In this document: one piece after another, positions 1-9,111 of the stretch
How the letters are laid out: the number at the start of each line of letters is the position of its first letter
Numbering within the stretch: position 1 is the first letter of the stretch
Source of the DNA: Sphingomonas hominis
GTDB lineage: Bacteria > Pseudomonadota > Alphaproteobacteria > Sphingomonadales > Sphingomonadaceae
Reading direction: 5' to 3'
Assembly: GCF_013328205.1 (NCBI RefSeq)
Contig: NZ_JABULH010000002.1
Location: 248,001-312,000 of the forward strand
Length of the DNA stretch: 64,000 nucleotides
Notes under the pieces: generated by a model
What the model was told of the DNA's origin: nothing
Seen by the model: only the letters and a program-made list of their open reading frames with translations
Databases searched by the model: none
Position numbers and translations under genes: made by a program

Positions 1-878
1 TGTTCTCGCCCGAGGAAGCCGACGCGCTCTACGCCAAGATGGGCCCGGGACAGGAAGTATCGGGTGGCTCGGCCGCCAACACGATCGCGGGAATGGCGGC
101 ACTCGGCAGCGAGTGCGCCTTCATCGGGCAGGTCGCCGACGATCAATTGGGTGAGGTGTTCGCGCACGACATCCACGCCGCGGGCATCCGCTTCGATGTG
201 TCGGCGCGCGCGGGCCAGCCGACCACGGGGCGCTGCCTGATCTTCGTGACGCCCGACGGGCAGCGCACGATGAACACCTTCCTCGGCGCGTCGCACTATC
301 TGCCCGCCGAGTCGATCGACGCCAGGCTGATCGAGGATGCGCGCTACCTGTACCTCGAAGGTTACCTGTGGGACCCGGAGGAGCCGCGCGCGGCGATGCG
401 CGCCGCGATCGACATCGCGCGCAAGGCGGGTCGCAAGGTCGCCTTCACGCTGTCGGCGGAGTTCGTGATCGATCGCCACCGCGCCGCGTTCCAGGAGCTG
501 ATCGATCAGGGCCTGATCGATGTGCTGTTCGCCAACGAGGCGGAGATCGTGTTCCTGACGCAGGCCGCGGACGTCGACTCGGCGATCGCTGCCGTGTCGG
601 GCAAGGTGCCGCTCGTCGTCGTGACGCTGAGCGAGCGCGGCGCGCTGGCGCAGGCGGGGACCGAGCGCGTGACGGTGCCCGCGCAGCCGATCGAGGCGGT
701 GGTCGACACCACGGGTGCGGGCGATCTGTTCGCCGCCGGGTTCCTCCACGGTCAGGCGCGCGGGCAGACGCTCGAGCAGTCGCTGACGCTCGGCGCGGTG
801 TGCGCGGCGGAGGTCATCAGCCACTTCGGCGCGCGGCCGATCGCCGACCTGAAGGAGCTCGCGCGGCAGGCGCTTTGA
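1..878 (+). CDS. Adenosine/sugar kinase, PfkB family (5' truncated by window edge)
   Basis: Ribokinase/PfkB-type kinase, probably an adenosine kinase, phosphorylating a nucleoside or sugar hydroxyl with ATP in the cytosol. The reading frame is open from base 3, so the true start lies upstream. The N-terminal part shows GGSAANTIAG, the family's substrate-binding glycine motif, and the C-terminal part shows DTTGAGDLFAAGF with the catalytic Asp and anion hole. The length seen (about 290 residues) leaves some 30-40 residues off the edge. hrpB starts 13 bases after the stop, so the two may be co-transcribed. The adenosine-kinase assignment rests on overall resemblance to the alphaproteobacterial family; PfkB membership is certain. 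Confidence 0.88.
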   Translation, partial: FSPEEADALYAKMGPGQEVSGGSAANTIAGMAALGSECAFIGQVADDQLGEVFAHDIHAAGIRFDVSARAGQPTTGRCLIFVTPDGQRTMNTFLGASHYLPAESIDARLIEDARYLYLEGYLWDPEEPRAAMRAAIDIARKAGRKVAFTLSAEFVIDRHRAAFQELIDQGLIDVLFANEAEIVFLTQAADVDSAIAAVSGKVPLVVVTLSERGALAQAGTERVTVPAQPIEAVVDTTGAGDLFAAGFLHGQARGQTLEQSLTLGAVCAAEVISHFGARPIADLKELARQAL

Positions 879-891
879 CCGGACTACGCCG

Positions 892-3318
892 GTGACGGCG
901 CTGCCGATCCACGCTGTTTTGCCCGATCTGCTCGCCGGGCTGCGTCGCGGCTCGTCGGCGGTGCTGGTGGCACCACCGGGGGCGGGCAAGACAACGGCGG
1001 TCGCGCCCGCGCTGTTGGCGGAGCCATGGCGCACCGGCGAGGTGCTGGTCACTTCCCCCCGTCGCCTGGCGGCGCGCGCCGCGGCCGAGCGGATGGCGGT
1101 GCTGGCGGACGAAGTGGTGGGGCGCACGTTCGGTTACGCGACGCGGCTCGACAGCAAGCGGTCGGCGGCGACGCGGGTGACGGTCGTGACCGAGGGCATC
1201 CTGACCGCGCGGTTGCAGGCCGACCCCGAACTGTCGGGCGTCTCGGCCATACTGTTCGACGAGGTGCACGAGCGCAGCCTGGAGGGCGATTTCGGCCTCG
1301 CGCTCGCGCTCGACGCGCAAGCCGGGTTGCGTCCCGACCTGCGGGTGGTCGCTATGTCAGCGACGCTCGACGGCGCGCGCTTTGCCGCGTTGATGGATGA
1401 CGCGCCCGTCATCGAGAGCGAAGGCCGCAGCTATCCGCTGACGCTGCGCCACGTCGGTCGCGCGGGCGAGGTGCGGATCGAGCAGGCGATGGCCGGGGCA
1501 ATCCGACAAGCGTTGGCGGAGGAGGAGGGCGGTGTGCTCGCCTTTCTGCCCGGCGTCGCCGAGATCGAGCGCACTGCAACGGCGCTCGGGGACGTGCCGG
1601 GCGTCAGGCTCCACCGCCTGCACGGCAGTCTCGACCCTGCGGCACAGCGCGCTGCGATCCGTGCCGAGCCGGATGGCGCACGCAAGCTGGTGCTCGCGAC
1701 CTCGATCGCGGAGACGAGCCTGACGCTCGACGGCATCCGCGTCGTGGTTGATTCCGGGCTCGCGCGCCGCCCGCGTTACGACCGTGCGGCGGGGATGACG
1801 CGGCTGGTGACCGAGCGCGAGAGCCAGGCAGCGGCGACACAGCGCGCGGGGCGTGCGGCGCGGCAGGAGCGGGGGGTCGCCTACCGCTTGTGGGAGGAAG
1901 CGGCGACCGCGGGGATGCCGCGCTTCGATCCGCCCGAGATCCTCGAGGCCGATCTGTCGGCACTGCTGCTCGCCACCGCGATCTGGGGCGTCGCCGACCC
2001 GCGCGACCTGCGCTGGATCGATCCGCCGCCCGAGGCTGCGATCCAAGAGGCACGGGCTCGGCTGACGACGCTGGGCGCGCTGGGTGAGGACGGGCGTCCG
2101 ACGCCGCACGGCCGGCAGATCGCGGCGATGCCAATGGCGCCGCGGCTCGCGCACATGCTGCTCGCCGCGCCCGACAGGCGGCTCGCCGCCGAGATCGCGG
2201 TGCTGTTGCAGGAGCGTGGGCTCGGCGGTCCCGACGCTGATCTGGAGGTGCGGCTGCGGCGCTGGCGCAGCGAGCGCGGGCAGAAGGCGGAAGGAGCGCG
2301 CAAGCTCGCGACGCGCTGGGCGACCTCGGCGGGAAAGGGGGAAGGTGAGGCGAGCATCGGCGCGACGCTGGCGCTGGGTTTCCCCGACCGCGTCTCGCGC
2401 CGCCGCGACGCGAGCGGCGAGCGCTGGGCGTCGGTCGGCGGGCGCGGTTTCCGGCTCGACGCGACCGCGTCGCTCGCGCGCGCCGAATGGCTCGCGGTGG
2501 CGGAAACGCAAGGGTCGGCAGCGGGCGCGCGCATCCTGTCCGCCGCGCCGCTGACGTTCGCCGAGGTCGAGACGCTGTTCGCCGACCGGATCGAGACGGT
2601 GCGAACCGCCACATTCGACCCTGCGACTGGCGGCGTGCAGCCGATCCGCGAGCGGCGGCTCGGCGCGATCCGGCTGTCGTCGGGCCCCGATACGCGCGCC
2701 GACAGCCAGGTGATTGCCGACGCGCTGGTGGAGGGCGTGCGCACCCACGGTGTCGCGCTGCTGCCGTGGGGCGAGGGCGCGACCGCGCTGCGCCAGCGCG
2801 CGGCCTTTGCCGGTGTGGCGCTCGACGACGCAACGCTGATCGAACGCCTCGACGACTGGCTGCCCGTGCTGCTCACTGGACGCCGCCGGCTCGACGCGAT
2901 CCCGCCGGGGGCGCTCACCGACGCGCTCAGGAACCTGATCGGCTGGGATGCGCAGCGCCAGATCGACCGGCTCGCCCCCGCCGACTTCACCACGCCCGCG
3001 GGCAGCACCCACGCGATCGACTATGCCGCCGAAGCAGGCCCGACCGTAACCCTGCGCGTCCAGTCGCTGTTCGGGCTCGCCGAGCACCCGGTTGTCGGCG
3101 AGCGCCGCGTACCGCTCGTCCTGTCGCTCACCTCGCCCGCCGGCCGCCCGATCCAGACGACGCGCGATCTGCCCGGCTTCTGGCGCGGATCGTGGGTGGC
3201 CGTCGCGAAGGAGATGCGCGGGCGTTATCCCAAGCACCCCTGGCCCGACGATCCTGCTGCTGCCGCCGCGACCCTGCGGACCAAAAAGGCGGATGCGCGG
3301 AACGCCGGCGCGCGCTAG
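892..3318 (+). CDS. hrpB: ATP-dependent helicase HrpB
   Basis: DEAH/DEVH-type superfamily 2 helicase, 808 residues, the usual HrpB length. Visible motifs are Walker A APPGAGKTT (Lys33), motif II DEVH at 123-126, motif III SATLDGARF, helicase-C motifs around SIAETSLTL and QRAGRAAR, and the HrpB-specific C-terminal domain ending near LPGFWRGSW. The start is a GTG 13 bases after the kinase stop with no strong ribosome-binding site; the alignment at MTALPIHAVLP fits the family. The cellular role of HrpB in bacteria is poorly defined (RNA helicase related to HrpA). Nothing looks broken. Confidence 0.93.
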   Translation: MTALPIHAVLPDLLAGLRRGSSAVLVAPPGAGKTTAVAPALLAEPWRTGEVLVTSPRRLAARAAAERMAVLADEVVGRTFGYATRLDSKRSAATRVTVVTEGILTARLQADPELSGVSAILFDEVHERSLEGDFGLALALDAQAGLRPDLRVVAMSATLDGARFAALMDDAPVIESEGRSYPLTLRHVGRAGEVRIEQAMAGAIRQALAEEEGGVLAFLPGVAEIERTATALGDVPGVRLHRLHGSLDPAAQRAAIRAEPDGARKLVLATSIAETSLTLDGIRVVVDSGLARRPRYDRAAGMTRLVTERESQAAATQRAGRAARQERGVAYRLWEEAATAGMPRFDPPEILEADLSALLLATAIWGVADPRDLRWIDPPPEAAIQEARARLTTLGALGEDGRPTPHGRQIAAMPMAPRLAHMLLAAPDRRLAAEIAVLLQERGLGGPDADLEVRLRRWRSERGQKAEGARKLATRWATSAGKGEGEASIGATLALGFPDRVSRRRDASGERWASVGGRGFRLDATASLARAEWLAVAETQGSAAGARILSAAPLTFAEVETLFADRIETVRTATFDPATGGVQPIRERRLGAIRLSSGPDTRADSQVIADALVEGVRTHGVALLPWGEGATALRQRAAFAGVALDDATLIERLDDWLPVLLTGRRRLDAIPPGALTDALRNLIGWDAQRQIDRLAPADFTTPAGSTHAIDYAAEAGPTVTLRVQSLFGLAEHPVVGERRVPLVLSLTSPAGRPIQTTRDLPGFWRGSWVAVAKEMRGRYPKHPWPDDPAAAAATLRTKKADARNAGAR

Positions 3319-3357
3319 AGCATCTGTAAAGCATCAGACCGGTTCGAGAGTTTTCCA

Positions 3358-3639
3358 ATGGCCAACGCCCGCATCTACCAGCGCCCTAAGAACGCCATGC
3401 AGTCCGGGCGCTTCGCCACGTCGCATTGGGTGCTCGAGTATGAGCCTGCCGAGCCGAAGCGTGCCGACCCGCTGACCGGCTGGGCGGGCAGCGGCGACGT
3501 GCGTGACCAGATCAAGCTCAACTTTCCCACCTGCGACGCTGCGGTCGCCTATGCCGAGGAACAGGGTATCGCCTATACGGTGATCCCGACGCCGACCAAG
3601 AAGCTCAAGCTCCAGAGTTACGCCGACAACTTCCGCTGA
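3358..3639 (+). CDS. ETC complex I subunit, NDUFS4-like (18 kDa accessory subunit)
   Basis: 93 residues matching the ETC complex I conserved region (NDUFS4/ETC_C1_NDUFA4 family): ARIYQRPKNAMQSG at the N terminus, the SHWVLEYEP strand, a TGWAGSGDV turn and a KLKLQSYADNF end. Alphaproteobacterial complex I carries this accessory subunit, usually encoded away from the nuo operon, as here. It presumably binds the peripheral arm of NADH:quinone oxidoreductase. The ATG follows a short AT-richer gap after hrpB. Its stop overlaps the start of the next gene by one base (TGATG). Confidence 0.92.
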   Translation: MANARIYQRPKNAMQSGRFATSHWVLEYEPAEPKRADPLTGWAGSGDVRDQIKLNFPTCDAAVAYAEEQGIAYTVIPTPTKKLKLQSYADNFR

Positions 3640-4178
3640 TGCACGCGGCCGCCCCGGCGCTCAGGCCGGGCGAGCGCGTGCTGTGGCACGGTGTGCCGGA
3701 GCGGGGGCTGAGACTGGCGCGGCGCGATCTGCTGCTCATCCCATCCAGCCTGGTTTGGGTCGGGTTCGCCATCTTCTGGAACATCGGCGTCGCGCGCGGC
3801 CATGCGCCGCTGCCGTTTCGCCTGTTCGGTCTGGGTTTTCTGCTCGTCGACGTCTTCTTCCTGATCGGCCGGTTCGTGGTCGACGCCCTGCTGCGCGCAC
3901 GCACGACCTACACGTTGACGGACCGACGCGCGTTGATCGTCCGGACGGGCGCCATGTCGCGGCATTCTTCGGTCGATCTACGCGCCGTCGCCGACCTGCA
4001 CCTGTCGAGCGAACCAGGCGGGCTCGGCACATTGCGCTTCGGACCCGCCGCCCCGCTGCTCGGCTTCGGTACCAGCGGGATGAGCTTCTGGGTGCCTGCG
4101 CTCGATCCGACACCCCAGTTCGCGATGCTGCGCGACGCTGCCCGCGTGTTTGAGCTCGCGCTCGCCGCCCGCGACTAG
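3639..4178 (+). CDS. PH-domain (bPH2-like) membrane protein
   Basis: 179 residues. Two hydrophobic helices (about residues 30-55 and 60-85) are followed by TTYTLTDRRALI, the typical opening of a bacterial pleckstrin-homology domain, and a beta-rich C-terminal part. Proteins of this build sit in the inner membrane with the PH-like domain in the cytosol; no enzymatic role is known. Its ATG overlaps the stop of the NDUFS4-like gene (TGATG), so translation is probably coupled. That pairing with a complex I subunit is suggestive but unproven. The domain call is by pattern only. Confidence 0.75.
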   Translation: MHAAAPALRPGERVLWHGVPERGLRLARRDLLLIPSSLVWVGFAIFWNIGVARGHAPLPFRLFGLGFLLVDVFFLIGRFVVDALLRARTTYTLTDRRALIVRTGAMSRHSSVDLRAVADLHLSSEPGGLGTLRFGPAAPLLGFGTSGMSFWVPALDPTPQFAMLRDAARVFELALAARD

Positions 4179-4201
4179 GTTGGGGTGCTTGGGTCGGCGC
4201 G

Positions 4202-4747
4202 CTACAGCAGCGCGTCGGCGAGCAGCAGCAGCAACTTGACGTCGATCGCGACACCGGCGGCGCGCTTGGCAGCGACGAAGGCAGGAAGCTCGGCGCGGGG
4301 CACGAGGATAACCTCGATGTCTTCTCCCACGACACCGCCGCCGTCGCCCACCTTCTCGACGTCATGCGCGCGGACCAGCGTGAAGCCTTCGCTGGTCATG
4401 CCGGGCGAGGCGTAGAAGAAGCCGAGCTCTTCGATTGCACCGGCGCGGTAGCCGGTTTCCTCCTCCAATTCGCGCGCGGCGGCGCTGGCGACGCCTTCGC
4501 CCTCGGCGCCCGCGTGCTCTGGTTCGTCGCCAACCAGTCCGGCGGGCAGTTCGAGGCTGCGGCGGCCGAGCGGCACGCGGAACTGCTCCACCAGGATGAC
4601 CTCGTTCGCGGGCGTGATGGCGAGGATCACCGCCGCCTCGATCCCGCCGCGGCGACCGACATATTCCCACCGCCCGCGGCGTACCGCGCGGATGAAGCGG
4701 CCTTCCCACATCACCTCGACGGCTTGGTTCATCTCGTCAGCGCTCAT
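4202..4747 (-). CDS. Nudix hydrolase, ADP-ribose pyrophosphatase type
   Basis: 181 residues. The Nudix catalytic helix is clear: an E seven residues before RELEEETGY supplies the metal-binding glutamates. The glycine that opens the standard box is displaced by a short acidic insert (GDEPEHAGAEGE) after LPAGLV, a feature of some ADP-ribose pyrophosphatases. Predicted reaction is ADP-ribose or a related NDP-sugar to AMP plus sugar phosphate. Last gene of the lemA/TPM operon: its ATG overlaps the TPM stop by four bases (ATGA). Substrate is inferred from family resemblance only. Confidence 0.87.
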   Translation of the reverse strand: MSADEMNQAVEVMWEGRFIRAVRRGRWEYVGRRGGIEAAVILAITPANEVILVEQFRVPLGRRSLELPAGLVGDEPEHAGAEGEGVASAAARELEEETGYRAGAIEELGFFYASPGMTSEGFTLVRAHDVEKVGDGGGVVGEDIEVILVPRAELPAFVAAKRAAGVAIDVKLLLLLADALL

Positions 4748-5412
4748 AATTCGATCACCCGATCCGGCAGTTCGTTGCGGTTGTCAGCAGTCTTTGGCAG
4801 CACCTGCGCCAGGATCGCGCCGATCGCCGCGACGGCGCCGACCAGCCCGTCTGCGATGCGGTTCGCGCGGATCGCGGCTACCAGCGTCGCCATCGTCGCG
4901 CCCCAGCGCTCGGGCGCGACCTGCGCGTGGACCGCCGCGTCGGCGACGATCTCCGCGCGGCGTTCGTCGAGCGAGAGGTAGAGCAACACGCCCTCGTGCC
5001 CCGCGGTGCGCCGCTCGGTGCCGACGCGGAAGGCGTCGAGCGCGCGACGGCGCACACGGCGCGCCTTGGTCGCGGCGGGCGTCAACGCGAGCCGCAGCGG
5101 TCGCCACGCGAGCAGCAGGCGCACGGCGAGGAAGGCGATGGTCTGCGCGATCAGCAGCGTGAACAGCGTCGCGGCGACGCCCGCCTCATGTTCCCAGCCG
5201 TTGTCGAACGGCGTCAGCCAGTCGGGCCGGATCGCACCCGCCGCCGTCACCGCCAGCACCGCGGCCAGCGCAAAGTGGAGCGCGACATCGTGATAGGCGT
5301 CCGACCGGCGCGCGACGATCGTCACGATCTCGCCGTTGGTGGTCGCCTCCGCCGCGATGACGGCTGCCGCGATGGCCTCGTGTTCGGCCTTGGTCAGCGT
5401 GGGGTGCGCCAT
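4744..5412 (-). CDS. TPM-domain membrane protein
   Basis: About 222 residues. An N-terminal segment (LTKAEHEAIAAAVIAAEATTNGEIV) begins a TPM domain, two membrane helices follow (about 48-62 and 80-105), and the rest of the TPM fold resumes at GVLLYLSLDERRAEIVAD. Similar proteins are encoded beside YgcG and LemA in many bacteria; their biochemical role is unsettled, although plant and bacterial TPM domains have been reported to have phosphatase or photosystem-assembly roles. The start is ATG overlapping the ygcG stop by one base; a GTG one codon earlier would overlap by four. The four-gene order lemA, ygcG-like, this gene, Nudix is a tight operon. Confidence 0.85.
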   Translation of the reverse strand: MAHPTLTKAEHEAIAAAVIAAEATTNGEIVTIVARRSDAYHDVALHFALAAVLAVTAAGAIRPDWLTPFDNGWEHEAGVAATLFTLLIAQTIAFLAVRLLLAWRPLRLALTPAATKARRVRRRALDAFRVGTERRTAGHEGVLLYLSLDERRAEIVADAAVHAQVAPERWGATMATLVAAIRANRIADGLVGAVAAIGAILAQVLPKTADNRNELPDRVIEL

Positions 5413-6260
5413 CACCAGCTCCCGCTCGCGCCGCCGCCGCCGAACGACCCGCCGCCACCCGAGAAGCCGCCACTGCCACCGCCGAAGCCACCGCTACCGC
5501 CACCCCAGCCGCCGCCACCGCCGAGCCCAGGACCCCAGATCACGACCGGGGGCACGAAGCCGCCTCGGCGCGAACGGCGCCTGCCGCCGCCTCCGCTGCC
5601 ACTGTCGTCATCGTCGTCGCCGCGAAAGCGCCGGCCTCCCGCACGCCGGAAGATCGACGGTACGACGAAGAACAGCACCACCATGATCCAGAAGCCCGCG
5701 ATCAGCAGGCTGCGATCGTCACCGCCCGCGCCGGTACGCTTGGCGGCCGCAGCCTTGGCGCGTTGCTCGGCAGCCTCCAACGGCAGCTTCAACTGCTCGG
5801 CGATCGCACTCGCGCCCGCGACGATGCCACCCGCCATGTCGCCGTCGCGGAAGCGCGGCAGGATCGTCTGGTTGATGATCACGCTCGATAGCGCGTCGGT
5901 GACAATCGGCTCCAGCCCGTAACCGACCTCGATCCTGACCTTGCGCTCCTTGGGCGCGACCAGCAGGATCACGCCGTTGTTGGCGTCCTTCTGCCCCAGC
6001 CCCCAGGCGCGGCCGAGGCGATAGCCGTAATCCTCGATTGCATAGCCTTGCAGGTCGGGGGTCGTCGCGACGACGAGCTGCCGCGTCGACGCCTGCTCCA
6101 CCCCGGCGCTCAATTGCGTCAGTTGCTGCACCTGCTCGGGCGAGAGCAGGTGCGCCGCATCGACGACACGGCCGGTCAGCTTGGGAAAGGTCTGCGCTGC
6201 CGCCGGCCACGCGAGCGCGACCAGCAGCAGCGTGAGGAGCGAGCGGAACAGGCGCGTCAT
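5412..6260 (-). CDS. YgcG-like TPM-domain protein
   Basis: 282 residues. A cleavable signal peptide ends near AWPAAAQ; a TPM domain spans about 25-155 (VVDAAHLLSPEQ, NNGVILLVAPKERKVRIEVGYGLE); one membrane helix lies at about 187-205; then a basic stretch, an Asp run and a long glycine-rich tail ending GGASGSW. This is the classic YgcG build, with the TPM domain outside the membrane and a low-complexity cytosolic tail. It lies 7 bases after lemA and overlaps the next TPM gene. Function in the envelope is unknown. Confidence 0.9.
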   Translation of the reverse strand: MTRLFRSLLTLLLVALAWPAAAQTFPKLTGRVVDAAHLLSPEQVQQLTQLSAGVEQASTRQLVVATTPDLQGYAIEDYGYRLGRAWGLGQKDANNGVILLVAPKERKVRIEVGYGLEPIVTDALSSVIINQTILPRFRDGDMAGGIVAGASAIAEQLKLPLEAAEQRAKAAAAKRTGAGGDDRSLLIAGFWIMVVLFFVVPSIFRRAGGRRFRGDDDDDSGSGGGGRRRSRRGGFVPPVVIWGPGLGGGGGWGGGSGGFGGGSGGFSGGGGSFGGGGASGSW

Positions 6261-6267
6261 CGCCGCG

Positions 6268-6855
6268 TCAGGCGCCGAAGTTCACCGTTGGCGCGGTCTG
6301 CGCGTTGGGCGTGGTCGCCTGGAACGGCACCATCGGCTTCGCGCCGTAGAACACCTTTGCGCCGACCGCGTCGGGGAAGGTGCGGATGCGCGTGTTATAA
6401 TCCTGCACCGCGCCGTTATAGTCGCGCCGCGCGATCGTGATGCGGTTCTCCGTCCCCTCCAGTTGCGATTGCAATGCCATGAAATTGGCGTTGCTCTTGA
6501 GGTCGGGATAGGCCTCCTGCAACGGGCGCAGCTGGTTGAGCGCGACGCTCAGCCCGTTCTGCGCATTGGCGAATTGTTGTACCTTGGCCGGGTCGGTCAA
6601 ATCGTCGCCCGACAGTTGGACGCGGCCGGCATTGGCGCGCGCCTCGGTCACGCGGGTCAGCACGTCCGATTCCTGCTTGGCATAACCTTTCACGGTCGCG
6701 ACCAGGTTGGGGATCAGGTCGGCGCGGCGCTGATATTCGTTCTGCACGTCGGCCCAGCGCGCCTTGGCGGTTTCCTCCGCGGTCGGCACGCTGTTGAGCC
6801 CGCACGCGGCGAGCGGAAGCGCGATCAGCGCGGCGGCAACGGCACGGTTGGTCAT
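6268..6855 (-). CDS. lemA: LemA family protein
   Basis: 195 residues. The N terminus MTNRAVAAALIALPLAACG carries a lipobox (LAAC), so the protein is probably lipidated at Cys and held at the membrane facing the periplasm. The body is the helical LemA domain: YQRRADLIPNLVATVKGYA, a VTEARANA helix and SNANFMALQSQLEGTENRI. LemA proteins are nearly always encoded next to TPM proteins, as here; it is the first gene of this operon. Function is not established. A -10/-35 pair is not obvious in the 100 bases upstream. Confidence 0.93.
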   Translation of the reverse strand: MTNRAVAAALIALPLAACGLNSVPTAEETAKARWADVQNEYQRRADLIPNLVATVKGYAKQESDVLTRVTEARANAGRVQLSGDDLTDPAKVQQFANAQNGLSVALNQLRPLQEAYPDLKSNANFMALQSQLEGTENRITIARRDYNGAVQDYNTRIRTFPDAVGAKVFYGAKPMVPFQATTPNAQTAPTVNFGA

Positions 6856-6962
6856 CGTCGAACGGTCTCCACCAAGTCTGTGTCAGCGGCATAGAACACT
6901 TGATCCGCCACGCGAAGAGGGGAACGGTGGCGGCTGGGCGTATAGGCAGGGAGTGACAAGCG

Positions 6963-7430
6963 ATGCTCAAGGATTTTCGTACGTTCATCGCGCGCGGCAA
7001 CGTGCTCGACCTCGCGGTCGGGGTCATCATCGGTGGCGCGTTCGCGACCATCACCAAGTCGTTGACCGACGACATCATCATGCCGGTGGTCGGCGCAATT
7101 TTTGGCGGGTTCGACTTTTCGAGCTATTTCGTGCGGCTCGGACCAGTTCCGGCGACCTACAAAGGCTCACCCGACAGCTACGCGCAGTTGAAGGCGGCGG
7201 GGGTGCCGCTGTTCGGTTACGGCGAGTTCGTGACGGTCGTGATCAACTTCGTCATTCTCGCCTTCATCGTGTTCCTGATGATGCGCAGCGTGAACAAGCT
7301 GATCGCGCGGCTGGAGCATGAAAAGGCGAGCGGGCAGGCGGAGCCCGCGGCCGATCCGGCCGAGGTCGTGCTGTTGCGCGAGATCCGCGACGAGTTGAAG
7401 GCGCGCGGCACCATTCCGCCGGTCGCCTGA
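6963..7430 (+). CDS. mscL: Large-conductance mechanosensitive channel
   Basis: 155 residues, slightly longer than the E. coli protein. The N-terminal helix MLKDFRTFIARGN and the first membrane helix VLDLAVGVIIGGAFATI are diagnostic; a periplasmic loop with GYGEFV and a second helix INFVILAFIVFLMM follow, then a cytosolic helix ending in EVVLLREIRDELKARG. It forms a pentameric pore that opens under membrane tension and releases osmolytes during hypo-osmotic shock. Single-gene unit, followed by a bidirectional terminator. Confidence 0.97.
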   Translation: MLKDFRTFIARGNVLDLAVGVIIGGAFATITKSLTDDIIMPVVGAIFGGFDFSSYFVRLGPVPATYKGSPDSYAQLKAAGVPLFGYGEFVTVVINFVILAFIVFLMMRSVNKLIARLEHEKASGQAEPAADPAEVVLLREIRDELKARGTIPPVA

Positions 7431-7438
7431 TAGACGAA

Positions 7439-7464
7439 GGGCCGGAGGATCGCTCCCCCGGCCC
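7439..7464. terminator. Bidirectional terminator between mscL and the permease
   Basis: GGGCCGG (7439-7445) pairs with CCGGCCC (7458-7464) in the 58-base gap between two convergent genes. It lacks a strong T tract on the plus strand, so termination efficiency is inferred. Confidence 0.6.
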
Positions 7465-7488
7465 CGTCGTCGAAGCTTCGGCGGCGTA

Positions 7489-9033
7489 TCAGTGGCCGCC
7501 CGCAGTCGCCTCGTGCGTGACGACGACCCCGCGACCCAGGTGGCTCGTCTTGCGGCTGTAGGCGTAATAAACGACCAGCCCGATCGCGCCCCAGACGAAG
7601 AACACTAGCATCGCCTGCCACGGCAGGTTGACGAACAGAAAGATGCAGCCCGCGATCGTCAGCGGCCCGACCAGCCACAAGGCGGGGGTGCGGAACGAGC
7701 GCTTGGCATTCGGCTGCTGCCGACGAAGCAGCATCACGTTGATCGCGACCATCATGAAGGCGTAGAGCGTGCCCGCATTGGCCCAATCCGCGAGCTGTCC
7801 GACGGGCAGGAACGCCGCCGCGATCGCGACCGCGATGCCGGTCAGCGCCGTCACGATATGCGGCGTCTTCCACTTGGGGTGAACGCGGCTCAGTACCTCG
7901 GGCAGGAGGCCGTCGCGGCTCATCACGAAGAAGATGCGCGTTTGCCCGAACAGTAGAATCAGGATCACCGAGGGCAGCGCGATATTGGCCGCGATGCCGA
8001 GCAGATTGCCGATCGAGCCGAAGCCGATCACGCGCAGCACGTGCGCCAGCGCCTCGTTCGAGCAGACCAAAGCGTCGCGATATTGCGGCAGCGCGCACTG
8101 ACGTGCGAGTTCGGGCGAGCCGGCCTCGAGCGGCATGTTGGTTAGCGCGTTCATCACCGGCTGGCCGCCGATCGCGCCGATCGCGCCCGCCGACACGACG
8201 ATATAGAAGACGGTGCAGATCAGCAGCGATCCGATCAGCCCGATCGGCACGTTGCGCTGCGGGTTCTTGGTCTCCTCCGCCGCGGTCGAGACCGCGTCGA
8301 AACCGACATAAGCGAAGAAGATCGTCGCCGCCGCGCCGACGGCACCCACCCCGGTGCCGAGCCCGCCGAACACGCCCGCGGGCAGGAATGGACTGTAATT
8401 GGCGGTGTCGATCTTCGGCAGCGTCAGCGTGCAGAAGATGACCAGCGCAACGACCTTGATCGCGACCAGGATCGCGTTGACCTTCGCGCTCTCCGAGGTG
8501 CCCACCATCAGCAGCCACGTCATCAGCAGCGAGATGAACACCGCGGGCAGGTTGACCAGGCCACCCGGCGCACCGCCGAGTGCGAGCGGTCCCGCGCTCG
8601 CCCAGGCAGGCAAATGGATGCCGAGGAATTGCTGCAGGATCGTGCCGTTGAAATAACCCGACCAACTGACCGCCACCGCGCTCGCCGCGACCGCATATTC
8701 GAGGATCAGCGCCCAGCCGACCGTCCAGGCGACCGTTTCACCGATCGTCGTGTAGCTGTAGGTATAGGCGCTGCCCGCGACCGGGATCATCGCCGCGATC
8801 TCGGCGTAGCAGAGCGCCGCCACAATGCAGATCGCGCCCGCGATTGCGAAGGCGAGCATCAGCCCCGGTCCCGCCTTCTGCGCGCCAACCGCCGTCAGCA
8901 CGAAGATGCCGCCGCCGATCACGCAGCCGATGCCGAACAGCATGAGCTGGAACCAACCCAGCGTACGGCTGAGCGACTTCTCCTCCGCCGTCGCCAGAAT
9001 GGCGTCCAATGGTTTGATGCGTTCGAAAATCAT
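7489..9033 (-). CDS. APC-family amino acid permease
   Basis: 514 residues with about 12 hydrophobic segments. The first, FGIGCVIGGGIFVLTAVGA, is the glycine-rich TM1 substrate motif of APC transporters, and FFAYVGFDAVSTAAEETKNPQRNVPIG is the TM6-loop signature of the cationic amino acid transporter (CAT/YfnA-like) branch. The protein is predicted to import amino acids with protons across the inner membrane. The substrate cannot be read from sequence. The N terminus starts with a cytosolic helix (MIFERIKPLDAILA). It is a single-gene unit. Confidence 0.92.
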   Translation of the reverse strand: MIFERIKPLDAILATAEEKSLSRTLGWFQLMLFGIGCVIGGGIFVLTAVGAQKAGPGLMLAFAIAGAICIVAALCYAEIAAMIPVAGSAYTYSYTTIGETVAWTVGWALILEYAVAASAVAVSWSGYFNGTILQQFLGIHLPAWASAGPLALGGAPGGLVNLPAVFISLLMTWLLMVGTSESAKVNAILVAIKVVALVIFCTLTLPKIDTANYSPFLPAGVFGGLGTGVGAVGAAATIFFAYVGFDAVSTAAEETKNPQRNVPIGLIGSLLICTVFYIVVSAGAIGAIGGQPVMNALTNMPLEAGSPELARQCALPQYRDALVCSNEALAHVLRVIGFGSIGNLLGIAANIALPSVILILLFGQTRIFFVMSRDGLLPEVLSRVHPKWKTPHIVTALTGIAVAIAAAFLPVGQLADWANAGTLYAFMMVAINVMLLRRQQPNAKRSFRTPALWLVGPLTIAGCIFLFVNLPWQAMLVFFVWGAIGLVVYYAYSRKTSHLGRGVVVTHEATAGGH

Positions 9034-9111
9034 GAAATGCTAATCCCCTCCCGGCGGGACCTCGAAAGCGGGGAGCCTAGCGACCTCTCCCGCGGTGGCA
9101 ATAGCGCGGCG

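Noticed and set aside
1357-3237. A 626-codon open frame antisense to hrpB, and other long antisense frames (for example 36859-38634, 12277-13632, 38944-40170)
   Set aside because: They overlap well-supported genes, show Arg/Pro/Ala-biased low-information sequence and have no domains; they are frame shadows typical of high-GC DNA.
3319-3357. tRNA-like GGTTCGAGAG before the NDUFS4 gene
   Set aside because: Only an isolated T-loop-like string; no acceptor or anticodon stems. No tRNA was found anywhere in the window.
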